Source: Bacillus sp. sid0103 (GTDB lineage: Bacteria; Bacillota; Bacilli; Bacillales_B; DSM-18226). Taken from it: DNA of 64,000 bases. The position numbers and the translations under genes were made by a program. Below are positions 24,383 to 31,995 of this stretch, one piece after another (the stretch's first letter is position 1; the number at the start of each line of letters is the position of its first letter). The notes beneath the pieces are model-generated. The model was not told the origin of the DNA. It made no database searches and saw nothing but the letters and a program-made list of their open reading frames with translations. The stretch lies in contig NZ_JAHUWN010000020.1 of NCBI RefSeq assembly GCF_019219025.1, forward strand, positions 57,934 to 121,933. The letters run 5' to 3'.

Positions 24383-25816
24383 CTATATGATTCTTAATCC
24401 ATCTACTAAAACGCAGCGGCGCTGACGTGTAAATGTTTTGGCACTGGTCAATCCTTCTCCTGTCGGTCCGGCAATTGTCAATGTAGTAAATCCTTCACTT
24501 TCAAAGCCTAATCCTGATACTGATGGACCATTTTTCACAAAAATGGTTGCTTGAATTTCTTGCGCCATCTTGGTTAGGTTCGTAATATTTTGTGAGTGCA
24601 TAATCGCTGTGTGTCGGTTTCCCTTTTCTGCAATCACCGCAAGCTCGATGGCCTGATCCACATTAGGAACTCTGACGATTGGCAAAATTGGCATTAACAT
24701 CTCTGTCATCACCAATGGGTGATCCTTAGTGGTTTCAGCAATAATTAACTTCACATTTGGGCTTGCATGAATGCCGGCTGCTTGCAAAATGACAGCAGCG
24801 TCTTTCCCGATAAAGTCTCTGTTTGGATAAAACTTATCGTTTTTCTTCACAAGTACTTTCTCAAGCAGTTTTTCGAATTGGAAGCCTTTGAGTTCAATTG
24901 CACCGTTTTTGACCATTTCTGCTTTCAGGGCATTGGCAACCTTGTCCACAACGAACACTTCTTTTTCAGCCGTGCATAATACGTTGTTGTCAAAGCTAGC
25001 CCCCTTGACAATATCTGCTGCAGCCTTTGAGATAATCGCCGTCTCATCCACAACTACTGGTGGATTGCCAGGACCAGCAGCTATGACCTTTTTACCAACT
25101 GCCATTGCTGCTTTAACAACAGGACCGCCTCCCGTCACCACAAGTGCATTCACCTGCGGATGATTCATTACTTGAGCCGATGTTTCAAGATTAGGCGCTG
25201 CCACAGATGTGAGTGTGTTTTCAGGTCCGCCTGCAGCTACAATCGCTTGGTTAAGAAGTTGAAGCGTTTGAATGGAAACCCGTTTCGCACTTGGATGAGG
25301 ATTGTAAATAACCGTATTTCCAGCTGCTAATAGAGAAATCGAGTTATTGATGACGGTCGCTGCCGGGTTTGTTGAAGGCGTGATTGAACCAAATACACCG
25401 ATTGGGGCAAACTCGACCAACGTCAATCCATCATCACCTGAATAGGCAGTGCTGACTAAATCTTCAATACCTGGTGTTTTATTCGTAGCCAACAGAATTT
25501 TTGCAATCTTATCTTCTACTTTTCCTAAACCTGTTTCTTCGACAGCAAGTTTTGCTAACTCTTCGGCATGCTCCCGGCTCACAGCTCGCATATTTTCAAT
25601 CATTTTTTCTCTTATTGATACTGGTAGTTTGCGAAGCTTTTCCCAGGCCAGTCGTGCTGCAGCTGCCGCTTCATCAACCGTTGAAAACACGCCATTGCCT
25701 AACTTGACATCATTTTGTGTTGCAGGGGTGTCAGCGGTGATTGCTGTTTGGTTCTGTCCTAGTTGGCTGAGGACTTGTTCAACCATTTTTTTGATATCGG
25801 TTTCATTTATTTGCAA
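24383..25816 (-). CDS. CoA-acylating aldehyde dehydrogenase (PduP/EutE-like), microcompartment-associated
   Basis: A 477-residue enzyme that oxidises acetaldehyde with NAD and CoA to acetyl-CoA. The N-terminus INETDIKKMVEQVLSQLGQN is a textbook encapsulation helix, followed by a linker. Core blocks: FAPIGVFGSITPSTNPAATV, VIYNPHPSAKR, and the catalytic Cys in DNNVLCTAEKEV near residue 280. In this locus its substrate should be the acetaldehyde released by DeoC. No alcohol dehydrogenase gene lies in the operon to recycle the NADH. Confidence 0.94.
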   Translation of the reverse strand: MQINETDIKKMVEQVLSQLGQNQTAITADTPATQNDVKLGNGVFSTVDEAAAAARLAWEKLRKLPVSIREKMIENMRAVSREHAEELAKLAVEETGLGKVEDKIAKILLATNKTPGIEDLVSTAYSGDDGLTLVEFAPIGVFGSITPSTNPAATVINNSISLLAAGNTVIYNPHPSAKRVSIQTLQLLNQAIVAAGGPENTLTSVAAPNLETSAQVMNHPQVNALVVTGGGPVVKAAMAVGKKVIAAGPGNPPVVVDETAIISKAAADIVKGASFDNNVLCTAEKEVFVVDKVANALKAEMVKNGAIELKGFQFEKLLEKVLVKKNDKFYPNRDFIGKDAAVILQAAGIHASPNVKLIIAETTKDHPLVMTEMLMPILPIVRVPNVDQAIELAVIAEKGNRHTAIMHSQNITNLTKMAQEIQATIFVKNGPSVSGLGFESEGFTTLTIAGPTGEGLTSAKTFTRQRRCVLVDGLRII

Positions 25817-25818
25817 GG

Positions 25819-26118
25819 TTAGTTACCTCCTTTATTAAAGGTTAAGGTCCCTTGGATTTCAATTTGATCAACAATTCCTACGATTGCTGCGTCAACGGGG
25901 ACACCGTTTGTTATTTCTGTTTGTCTAGCCGAACTTCCGCTGACAAGTAAAACCACTTCGCCCACACCTGATCCAACCGTATCGATCGCAACGAGCGGTT
26001 TCCCTTCTTCTTCGATGCTCTTCATATCAAGCGGCTGAACAATCATGAGTTTTTTTCCTTTTAATTTCTCTGCTTTAGTAGTGGAAACAATGGAACCTAC
26101 CACTTTACAAATGATCAT
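25819..26118 (-). CDS. BMC-P shell vertex protein (EutN/CcmL family)
   Basis: A 99-residue BMC-P paralog: IICKVVGSIVSTTKAEKLKG, LMIVQPLD, VAIDTVGSGVGEVVLLVSGS and PVDAAIVGIVDQI. It overlaps the end of the upstream gene by an ATGA junction and precedes the aldehyde dehydrogenase by 2 bases, so translation is coupled. Confidence 0.93.
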   Translation of the reverse strand: MIICKVVGSIVSTTKAEKLKGKKLMIVQPLDMKSIEEEGKPLVAIDTVGSGVGEVVLLVSGSSARQTEITNGVPVDAAIVGIVDQIEIQGTLTFNKGGN

Positions 26119-26867
26119 AGCGTCCCTCCTTTCGAGGAATCGATCGGTTTAATTTGAATCTTAAATTCTCTTGCCAGATCTTTTGCAGAAGGTGTAATCC
26201 GGCTTTTTTCAGTAACTTCAATTTGCTTGAGTCCTTCCTGATAAGCTCTTTCGACATGTTTTGCTAGAATGAGAGGTTGCTTATCAAAGTAGGCTGCATA
26301 TTGTTCATCCACTGTTTTAACCAACTTGCTAAGCGGTACCCACTTAACCTGATCGGCCTGAATCCTCCTTATGTAGGACTGGATACGTTCTTGGACAGTA
26401 TGCGGGGCATGGATTTGTTGATACACAGTTGGTTCAACCCCGTTACTTGCAATCACAATCGGTTTTCCTTGTAATTGATATTGGACAGCCACCCACACTG
26501 CTGTCTCATCATCCATCGTTAATGCTAGTTTTGAAAGCAATCTATACGAAGCTTGAGGAATGACAAGAACAGACGATTGTTGGATTATGGCAGTCAATTC
26601 ATGTTGTGACATATTCTCAATCAGCATATAGGAAAGCCCTTTCATTTGTTCTTGAAATGACAGCCATTCCTTAGTTAATAGGAAGGTAACATTATAGGTA
26701 TCCAAAAGTGGAGTAACCGCTTCCAAAACAGTGGCTGGATTAGAAGATTGATAGCCTAATAGGATCGCTATCGGAACATCCTTTTTCATGTTCATTTCAT
26801 CTTTTAAGTAGGATTCAACGACCTGCTGGACAAGCATTTTAACCTGCGTTTTAATATCCACCAGCAT
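26115..26867 (-). CDS. Microcompartment-associated protein of unknown function
   Basis: A 250-residue soluble protein that I cannot assign firmly. The N-terminus VDIKTQVKMLVQQVVESYLK is amphipathic, like the encapsulation peptides of its neighbours. The middle (VPIAILLGYQSSNPATVLEA, then VLVIPQASYRLLSKLAL and GKPIVIASNGVEP) has alternating strands and glycines reminiscent of a Rossmann-like or flavoprotein (phosphopantothenoylcysteine decarboxylase-like) fold. The C-terminus RITPSAKDLAREFKIQI matches an ITPSA-type motif seen in other microcompartment-associated proteins. It sits between pduL and a BMC-P gene with overlapping junctions on both sides. A redox or cofactor role is inference only. 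Confidence 0.6.
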   Translation of the reverse strand: MLVDIKTQVKMLVQQVVESYLKDEMNMKKDVPIAILLGYQSSNPATVLEAVTPLLDTYNVTFLLTKEWLSFQEQMKGLSYMLIENMSQHELTAIIQQSSVLVIPQASYRLLSKLALTMDDETAVWVAVQYQLQGKPIVIASNGVEPTVYQQIHAPHTVQERIQSYIRRIQADQVKWVPLSKLVKTVDEQYAAYFDKQPLILAKHVERAYQEGLKQIEVTEKSRITPSAKDLAREFKIQIKPIDSSKGGTL

Positions 26868-27526
26868 TACTCCCCACCTACTTGATTTGGACTTTTGGCG
26901 GCAATAATTTCACCTAATTGCCCATTTTTGATCCCGGCTGCATTTGCTTCATCAAGGTCAATATGCATTTCAAGCTTGTATTTTGGAGAAACACGGATTA
27001 AGACATTTGAAAAAATGACCCCGCGGTATCCATCCACTTTTACTTGAACTAGGTCTCCATCCTGTACGCCAAATGTCTCACTATCACTTGTGTGCATATG
27101 AATATGGCGAGCGGCACAAATCAATCCTTCGCGAATCGTCAGTTGCCCCCTCGGCCCTTGAATGGTAATCGTTTCTGACCCCTTAATATCCCCGGAATTC
27201 CGAATGGGCGGCATGACGCCTAAGGTAAAACCGTCAAATAATGATACTTCTACCTGTGTACTGCCTCTGGCAGGTCCGAGGACCCGGACATTGGCTATTT
27301 TCCCTTTTGGACCGATAAGTGTTACGGTTTCCTTGGCAGCAAATTGGTTTGGCTGTGACAAGTCTTTTAACTTAGTAAGCTCGTAGCCGCGTCCAAACAG
27401 TCGCTCCACATGTTCAGTGGATAAATGAATATGCCGGTTAGATGCTGCAATGGGAACCATTTTAGATTTCTTGAGAGACTTTTTGACCATTTCTTCGACA
27501 ATCTCTCTAATCTTGTCTTTATTCAT
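26867..27526 (-). CDS. pduL: PduL-type phosphotransacylase
   Basis: A 219-residue PduL-family phosphate acyltransferase, converting acetyl-CoA to acetyl-phosphate and regenerating CoA inside the compartment. Metal-binding histidines are visible in ASNRHIHLS and CAARHIHMHTSD, and the HIDLDEANAAG block follows. The N-terminus KDKIREIVEEMVKKSLKK is an encapsulation helix. Start at ATG 27526, with GGGGTGA upstream; it overlaps the regulator gene by 8 bases. A few residues of longer frame lie inside the regulator. Confidence 0.94.
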   Translation of the reverse strand: MNKDKIREIVEEMVKKSLKKSKMVPIAASNRHIHLSTEHVERLFGRGYELTKLKDLSQPNQFAAKETVTLIGPKGKIANVRVLGPARGSTQVEVSLFDGFTLGVMPPIRNSGDIKGSETITIQGPRGQLTIREGLICAARHIHMHTSDSETFGVQDGDLVQVKVDGYRGVIFSNVLIRVSPKYKLEMHIDLDEANAAGIKNGQLGEIIAAKSPNQVGGE

Positions 27527-28481
27527 TTTTGTGTTCACCCCCAAAATCGAGTAGTGCCTTGGCCGTATACTGATCTGTTATGAGGACATTGGCATGACGT
27601 CCTTTAAGAGCTCCATATATCCCTTCGACCTTTGAGTTACCACCTGCAATGAGGATGCCGTATTCTTTTTCCGCTAAATGAGAGAGTTCGATTCCAATCG
27701 TCCGATCGTTCAATGATTGATGACTAATATGCCCATTGATATCAATAAATCTTGAACATATATCACCAACTGTTTTATTTGCCCGCAGAATTTCAATATC
27801 GCTGTCTAAAAAATATCCTGCATGCATGAGTGTTGATTGTTCACCTGGATCCCCGACAGTAAAAATAGCAATATTTGCCTGTTTGCCTAATTCCAAGATT
27901 TTTTTAACATGCCGATCCGCTATGATCGCCTGCTTGACAACAATGTGGTCAACGACTGCAGGTACCTGCAGAAAATGTGGGATCGTATGAAATGCATTAG
28001 CAAGACCGTTAATGATTTCTGATGCATACGTATTCGATTCTGAGTAACTTACCCCACCATTTAGCTGGACAATGGTTACATCCTTTACATTCTTAGGTTG
28101 AATTTGTTTCACTAGTTGATATAAAGTTGTTCCCCAGGTAATCCCAATCGTATCGCCGCTTTGAACAATCTTATATAAATAATCTGCTGAAACCTCCCCC
28201 AGCTTCTCCTTTATTAGCTCATCTTTATATTCGGGAATCGATGCGACAATGCAATCCTTTAAGTGAAACTTTTCTTTTAATTGCAATGCTAATTCCTGAA
28301 CATCTTCTGCGGGATCGCAAATTTTTATATGGACTACTCCTTCTTCAACAGCCTGGACTAGAAGCCTAGAGACGGTGGGGCGGGAAATACCTAACTTTTT
28401 CGCAATTTCCTGTTGACTGTAGTCTAATTGATAGTACATTTTAGCCACTTCCACCAAGCGCGAAATCCTTTCATCCGCCAT
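27519..28481 (-). CDS. deoR: DeoR-like transcriptional regulator of the SorC family
   Basis: A 320-residue SorC-family regulator. The N-terminal helix-turn-helix is YSQQEIAKKLGISRPTVSRL. The C-terminal sugar-phosphate-binding domain shows GDTIGITWGTTLYQLV, VVQLNGGVS-like VQLNGGVSYSES and LIAGGNSKVEGIYGAL. B. subtilis DeoR belongs to this family and responds to deoxyribose-5-phosphate, the substrate of the DeoC enzyme here, so it probably senses the inducer and controls this operon. First gene of the operon. AGGTGA ribosome binding site. Confidence 0.9.
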   Translation of the reverse strand: MADERISRLVEVAKMYYQLDYSQQEIAKKLGISRPTVSRLLVQAVEEGVVHIKICDPAEDVQELALQLKEKFHLKDCIVASIPEYKDELIKEKLGEVSADYLYKIVQSGDTIGITWGTTLYQLVKQIQPKNVKDVTIVQLNGGVSYSESNTYASEIINGLANAFHTIPHFLQVPAVVDHIVVKQAIIADRHVKKILELGKQANIAIFTVGDPGEQSTLMHAGYFLDSDIEILRANKTVGDICSRFIDINGHISHQSLNDRTIGIELSHLAEKEYGILIAGGNSKVEGIYGALKGRHANVLITDQYTAKALLDFGGEHKNE

Positions 28482-28533
28482 TGTTCATTCACCTAATTTT
28501 TTAAGTTATCAAACTCTTTTTTTTTTTACAAAA

Positions 28534-28603
28534 GGCTCTGTTAAACTTGCATTTTGATTTCCGCTCAAATCAACCTTGAAAAAATTCAATAATGAACAGA
28601 GTT
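28534..28603. repeat. MITE-like miniature repeat, copy 1
   Basis: About 70 bases bounded by imperfect inverted ends (CTCTGTTAAAC and GAACAGAG). The core AAACTTGCATTTTGATTTCC is nearly identical to the copy at 38942-39018. It contains no reading frame. It lies in the untranslated leader of the microcompartment operon. Confidence 0.6.
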
Positions 28604-28610
28604 TCAAAAA

Positions 28611-28624
28611 AGTAAACGGTTACA
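28611..28624 (-). promoter_or_regulatory. cre-like site (CcpA) in the microcompartment leader
   Basis: On the minus strand TGTAACCGTTTACT matches the cre consensus TGWAANCGNTWWCA except for the last base. Its position, about 90 bases downstream of the start point, would suit roadblock repression by CcpA. Confidence 0.5.
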
Positions 28625-28695
28625 ACTTTGTGTAAAAATTAAAATTCGCATTTGTGCAATAAGTATTTTTGTTTCGTGAAAATATGTAAAGTCAC

Positions 28696-28743
28696 ATTGA
28701 ACATTTGCTAATTTTATTATAACCGACGGAAACCATCTGTCAA
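28696..28743 (-). promoter_or_regulatory. Strong promoter with DeoR-type half-site for the microcompartment operon
   Basis: TTGACA (28743-28738) and TATAAT (28721-28716) on the minus strand with a 16-base spacer. Just downstream, at 28696-28703, the plus strand reads ATTGAACA, the left half of the B. subtilis DeoR operator (ATTGAACAAAATTTCAAT). Only a half-site is seen. Confidence 0.6.
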
Positions 28744-28828
28744 TCATTCTTTCAAAAGATTTCGACATTAATTTACTAGATTCTAAGCAACCCTTGAAAT
28801 GAGTAGAATAGTCGCATTTTTCCCATGA

Positions 28829-28878
28829 AAAAAAGAACCCATGTGGTTTACAAATGTAAATCACATGGGTTCTTTTTT
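28829..28878. terminator. Terminator of the aminotransferase gene
   Basis: AAAAGAACCCATGTG pairs with CACATGGGTTCTTTT, with an inner TTTAC/GTAAA stem and T-runs on both sides. It insulates the pyrimidine cluster from the microcompartment promoter. Confidence 0.9.
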
Positions 28879-28880
28879 GG

Positions 28881-30236
28881 TTAAATGATCTTCTGGAGGG
28901 ACTCGGTAAGTGTTTTAACAAGGAAAGTTAAATCAACCTGTTTAATCGTTAATGGTGGTGCCAGTGTTAACACATTATTGAATCCAGCTACTGTAGCCCC
29001 ATTTTTTCCGATGATAATCCCTTCCTGCTTACAGTTGGAGATTACTTGATTGACGAGATCATTTTCTAACGGTTCCTTGGTATGCTTATCCTTAACTAAT
29101 TCAATTCCAATCAGTAAGCCTTTCCCGCGTACGTCCCCAACATATGGGTGGTCTTGCAACAGATTCCTTAAATCGTTTAATAGCTGCTCACCCAAATCAC
29201 GTGAACGGTCAAATAATTTTTCCGTTTCCATAATCTCGAGATTTTTTAAGGCGAGTGCACAGGCTGCTGGATTCCCTCCAAATGTATTAACATGGCGGAA
29301 GTAATCGTATTCCTCCGAGCCTTTAAATGCTTCGTAAATGTCTTTGCGTACAGCTGTGGTAGAAAGCGGCAGATAGGCACTGGTAATTCCTTTTGCCATG
29401 GTTATGATATCAGGTTTCACACCATAGTTCATATATCCAAACGGCTTACCGGTACGGCCAAACCCGCAAATGACCTCATCAACAATAAGCAACGCTCCAT
29501 GTTTTTCACAAACCTCTTTTGCAGCTTTCATATAGCCGTCCGGTGGAATGAGGACACCGCCCCCTGTAATAATCGGTTCCATTATCATAGCGGCAATGGT
29601 TTCGCTCAACTCCCATGTCATCGTCCGGTCAATTTCTTTTACTGAGGATAATTCCTTCGGATCTGATACATTTATATCATCCCGGTAGGAATCAGGTGGT
29701 GAGACATGAATAAAACCTGGTGCAAGTGGTTCGTATTTGTATTTACGCTGTGCCTGCCCAGTTGCAGCAAGTGCCCCCATTGAATTCCCGTGATAAGCCC
29801 GATAGCGTGAGACGATTTTATAGCGGTTATGTGCACCCTTTTGCTGGTGGTACTGCCTAACTATTTTAAAGGCTGTTTCGTTGGCCTCTGATCCACTGTT
29901 AGAGAAAAAGATGACATAATCATCACCTAACATTTGATTCAACTTTTCGGCAAGTTTTATTGCTGGAATATGGCTTTGCGAGAGTGGAAAATAGGCCATT
30001 TCCTTCAATTGTTCATAAGCTGCCTCTGCAAGTTCAGCCCTGCCATAACCAATATTCACACACCAAAGGCCGGCCATCGCATCTAAATAACGTTTTCCAT
30101 CGGCATCTGTTACCCAGGAACCCTCTGCCTTTGCTGCCACTAACGTCGCATTTGGATTATATGGTTTCATCGAGTGCCATACATATTTATCATCCTGCTC
30201 TAACAACGTTTCTTGGGATCGACTTGTTTGCACCAT
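28881..30236 (-). CDS. Class III omega-aminotransferase, probable beta-alanine aminotransferase
   Basis: A 451-residue PLP-dependent class III aminotransferase. The PLP lysine is in DIITMAKGITSAYLPLS; LLIVDEVICGFGRTGKPFG, FFSNSGSEANETAFKIVR and HVNTFGGNPAACALAL are family blocks. Close to beta-alanine:pyruvate/omega-amino acid transaminases. Its place next to a malonate/methylmalonate-semialdehyde dehydrogenase and the pyrimidine-degradation genes suggests it deaminates beta-alanine. I start at ATG 30236 with GGAGGG 6 bases upstream; a 19-residue longer frame exists but runs through a dispersed repeat. Confidence 0.87.
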   Translation of the reverse strand: MVQTSRSQETLLEQDDKYVWHSMKPYNPNATLVAAKAEGSWVTDADGKRYLDAMAGLWCVNIGYGRAELAEAAYEQLKEMAYFPLSQSHIPAIKLAEKLNQMLGDDYVIFFSNSGSEANETAFKIVRQYHQQKGAHNRYKIVSRYRAYHGNSMGALAATGQAQRKYKYEPLAPGFIHVSPPDSYRDDINVSDPKELSSVKEIDRTMTWELSETIAAMIMEPIITGGGVLIPPDGYMKAAKEVCEKHGALLIVDEVICGFGRTGKPFGYMNYGVKPDIITMAKGITSAYLPLSTTAVRKDIYEAFKGSEEYDYFRHVNTFGGNPAACALALKNLEIMETEKLFDRSRDLGEQLLNDLRNLLQDHPYVGDVRGKGLLIGIELVKDKHTKEPLENDLVNQVISNCKQEGIIIGKNGATVAGFNNVLTLAPPLTIKQVDLTFLVKTLTESLQKII

Positions 30237-30260
30237 CCTCATCCCTCCATTTCTTAAAAT

Positions 30261-30292
30261 TGGTGCCTGACACCAAAAGGTATTCAGGCACA
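30261..30292. repeat. Dispersed GGTGCCTGACACC repeat, copy 1
   Basis: TGGTGCCTGACACCA at 30261-30275 is a near-palindrome, followed by a decayed second unit (TATTCAGGCACA). The same core occurs at 48523, 56507-56537 and 59534-59564. Confidence 0.7.
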
Positions 30293-30336
30293 TTCGTTTT
30301 TCTATTGTCTAGCATTGCAAGGGCGTTTTCCCTTTT

Positions 30337-31803
30337 CTAACCATCAAAGCGTGAAGTAATCATTTTCTTCCGTGTATAGAAATTCAGACCATCTTTTCCG
30401 TTTACATGCATGTCACCATAGAACGAATCCTTCCAGCCTGAGAATGGGAAGAATGCCATGGTTGCCGGAACACCAACATTAATTCCAAGCATACCTGCAT
30501 CTGCTTCTTCACGGAATTGACGGACAGCTTTAGCATTGTTGGTATAAATGGTCGCTCCATTTCCATATCTAGATTTACGGATATATTCCAATCCTTCATC
30601 TAAATCATTGGCACGGAGCAAGCTTAACACCGGTGCAAAGATTTCCTCTTTTGCAATCGTCATCTCCGGTGTGACGTGATCAAAAATCGTTGGCCCTAAG
30701 AAATTTCCTTCAGGCAATTCATCCATTTCTCTCCGTCCATCCCTAATTAAGTCAGCACCTTCATTAAGCCCTTTTTCAATATATTCTAGAACTTTTTCGC
30801 GGTGTTCCTTGCGGATAATTGGTGTTAATAACACCTCATCATCCATTCCGTTTCCGATAATTAATTCATCCGCCTTTTTCTTTAGTGCAGCAACAAATGG
30901 CACATTATCACCGACAACTACGACTGCACTACAAGCCATACAGCGCTGACCTGCACTACCAAAAGTGGAACTGATAATATGTTGAACTGCCTTATCCATA
31001 TCGGCATCCGGCATTACAATATGATGATTTTTAGCGCCAGATAAAGCTTGAACTCTCTTTCCTTCGGCAGCAGCACGTTGATAAACATACTTGGCAACTG
31101 GCTGTGAGCCTACAAATGAGATCGCGGCAATGTCCTTATGGTCTAGTAAACCATTGACAACATCATGAGCTCCGTGTACCACATTTAACACGCCTTTTGG
31201 TGCTCCAGCTTCTGTAAACAACTCTGCTAATCGATTAGCTAGTATTGGTGTGCGTTCAGATGGTTTTAGTACAAATGTATTTCCGCAAGCGATCGCAAGC
31301 GGGAACATCCACAGCGGGACCATCATCGGGAAGTTGAACGGGGTGATCCCGCCGACAACCCCAACTGGGTAACGGAACATTTCAGAATCAATATCTTCAG
31401 CAATTCCTGATAATGTTTCGCCCATCATTAGCGTTGGTGCACCCGAGGCAAATTCAACACACTCGATGCCGCGCTGGACCTCTCCGTATGCTTCTTTGTA
31501 TGCCTTTCCATTTTCTAAAACAATTAATCTAGCTAATTCTTCATGGTTTTCAGTTAACAGGTAGTGATACTTAAAAAGAATTCTTGCTCGTTTTGGGACA
31601 GGGACATTTTTCCACTCTTTAAAGGCTGCTTTAGCTGCTGTTACAGCTAGATTTACATCCTCTTTCGTTGACACAGGAACCTTGGTTAACAGTTCATTCG
31701 TGGCAGGATTCGGTACATCCAGGGTTTGATCACTATTGGAGTCCACCCATTCACCGTTAATATAATTTTTTAAAACTGCCGTTTCCTTTTTCGTTACACT
31801 CAT
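30337..31803 (-). CDS. mmsA: CoA-acylating (methyl)malonate-semialdehyde dehydrogenase
   Basis: A 488-residue aldehyde dehydrogenase of the MmsA/IolA branch, making acetyl-CoA (or propionyl-CoA) from malonate (or methylmalonate) semialdehyde. The catalytic Cys is in [33 protein letters not shown] and [20 protein letters not shown] are typical. In this cluster the natural substrate would be malonate semialdehyde from beta-alanine transamination. AGGAGG ribosome binding site. An upstream motif at 31900-31916 is shared with the preT upstream region. Confidence 0.9.
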   Translation of the reverse strand: MSVTKKETAVLKNYINGEWVDSNSDQTLDVPNPATNELLTKVPVSTKEDVNLAVTAAKAAFKEWKNVPVPKRARILFKYHYLLTENHEELARLIVLENGKAYKEAYGEVQRGIECVEFASGAPTLMMGETLSGIAEDIDSEMFRYPVGVVGGITPFNFPMMVPLWMFPLAIACGNTFVLKPSERTPILANRLAELFTEAGAPKGVLNVVHGAHDVVNGLLDHKDIAAISFVGSQPVAKYVYQRAAAEGKRVQALSGAKNHHIVMPDADMDKAVQHIISSTFGSAGQRCMACSAVVVVGDNVPFVAALKKKADELIIGNGMDDEVLLTPIIRKEHREKVLEYIEKGLNEGADLIRDGRREMDELPEGNFLGPTIFDHVTPEMTIAKEEIFAPVLSLLRANDLDEGLEYIRKSRYGNGATIYTNNAKAVRQFREEADAGMLGINVGVPATMAFFPFSGWKDSFYGDMHVNGKDGLNFYTRKKMITSRFDG

Positions 31804-31899
31804 ATATTCAACCTCCTAATTGTTATCTATTGTTTTGAATTTTCTAATATTGTAATCCTTGTAACCTCATTATCTCGTATCTAGAAGCTGCTTTCATTA

Positions 31900-31916
31900 G
31901 ACATTCTGTAAAATGA
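31900..31916 (-). promoter_or_regulatory. Candidate activator site upstream of mmsA
   Basis: The minus strand reads TCATTTTACAGAATGTC. It matches 16 of 17 bases of a motif upstream of preT (38551-38567). A plausible promoter (ATGAAA, 17 bases, GATAAT) lies just downstream, so the site is where an activator such as PucR could bind. Confidence 0.45.
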
Positions 31917-31995
31917 GGTGCGGCATTTCTTTGACGATATGAGCAACCATCTACGATTATTCCAGTTTTCGAAATTGGTTATTATTTACATTGGA

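Larger units (their letters stand above)
28482..28880. other. Long leader and promoter region of the microcompartment operon
   Basis: About 400 bases without a gene. From left to right it holds an 11-T/A tract near 28520, a MITE-like repeat (28534-28603), a cre-like site (28611-28624), a DeoR-type half-site and promoter (28696-28743), and the terminator of the neighbouring aminotransferase gene (28829-28878). The untranslated leader would be about 230 bases. Confidence 0.6.

Noticed and set aside
24040..25838. Plus-strand frames opposite BMC-H and the aldehyde dehydrogenase
   Set aside because: Composition (Ser/Thr/Ala-rich) reflects the complement of conserved coding sequence; no start signals.
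28604..28921. A 105-codon minus-strand frame in the microcompartment leader
   Set aside because: It spans a promoter, cre-like site and terminator and has no ribosome binding site or recognisable protein character.
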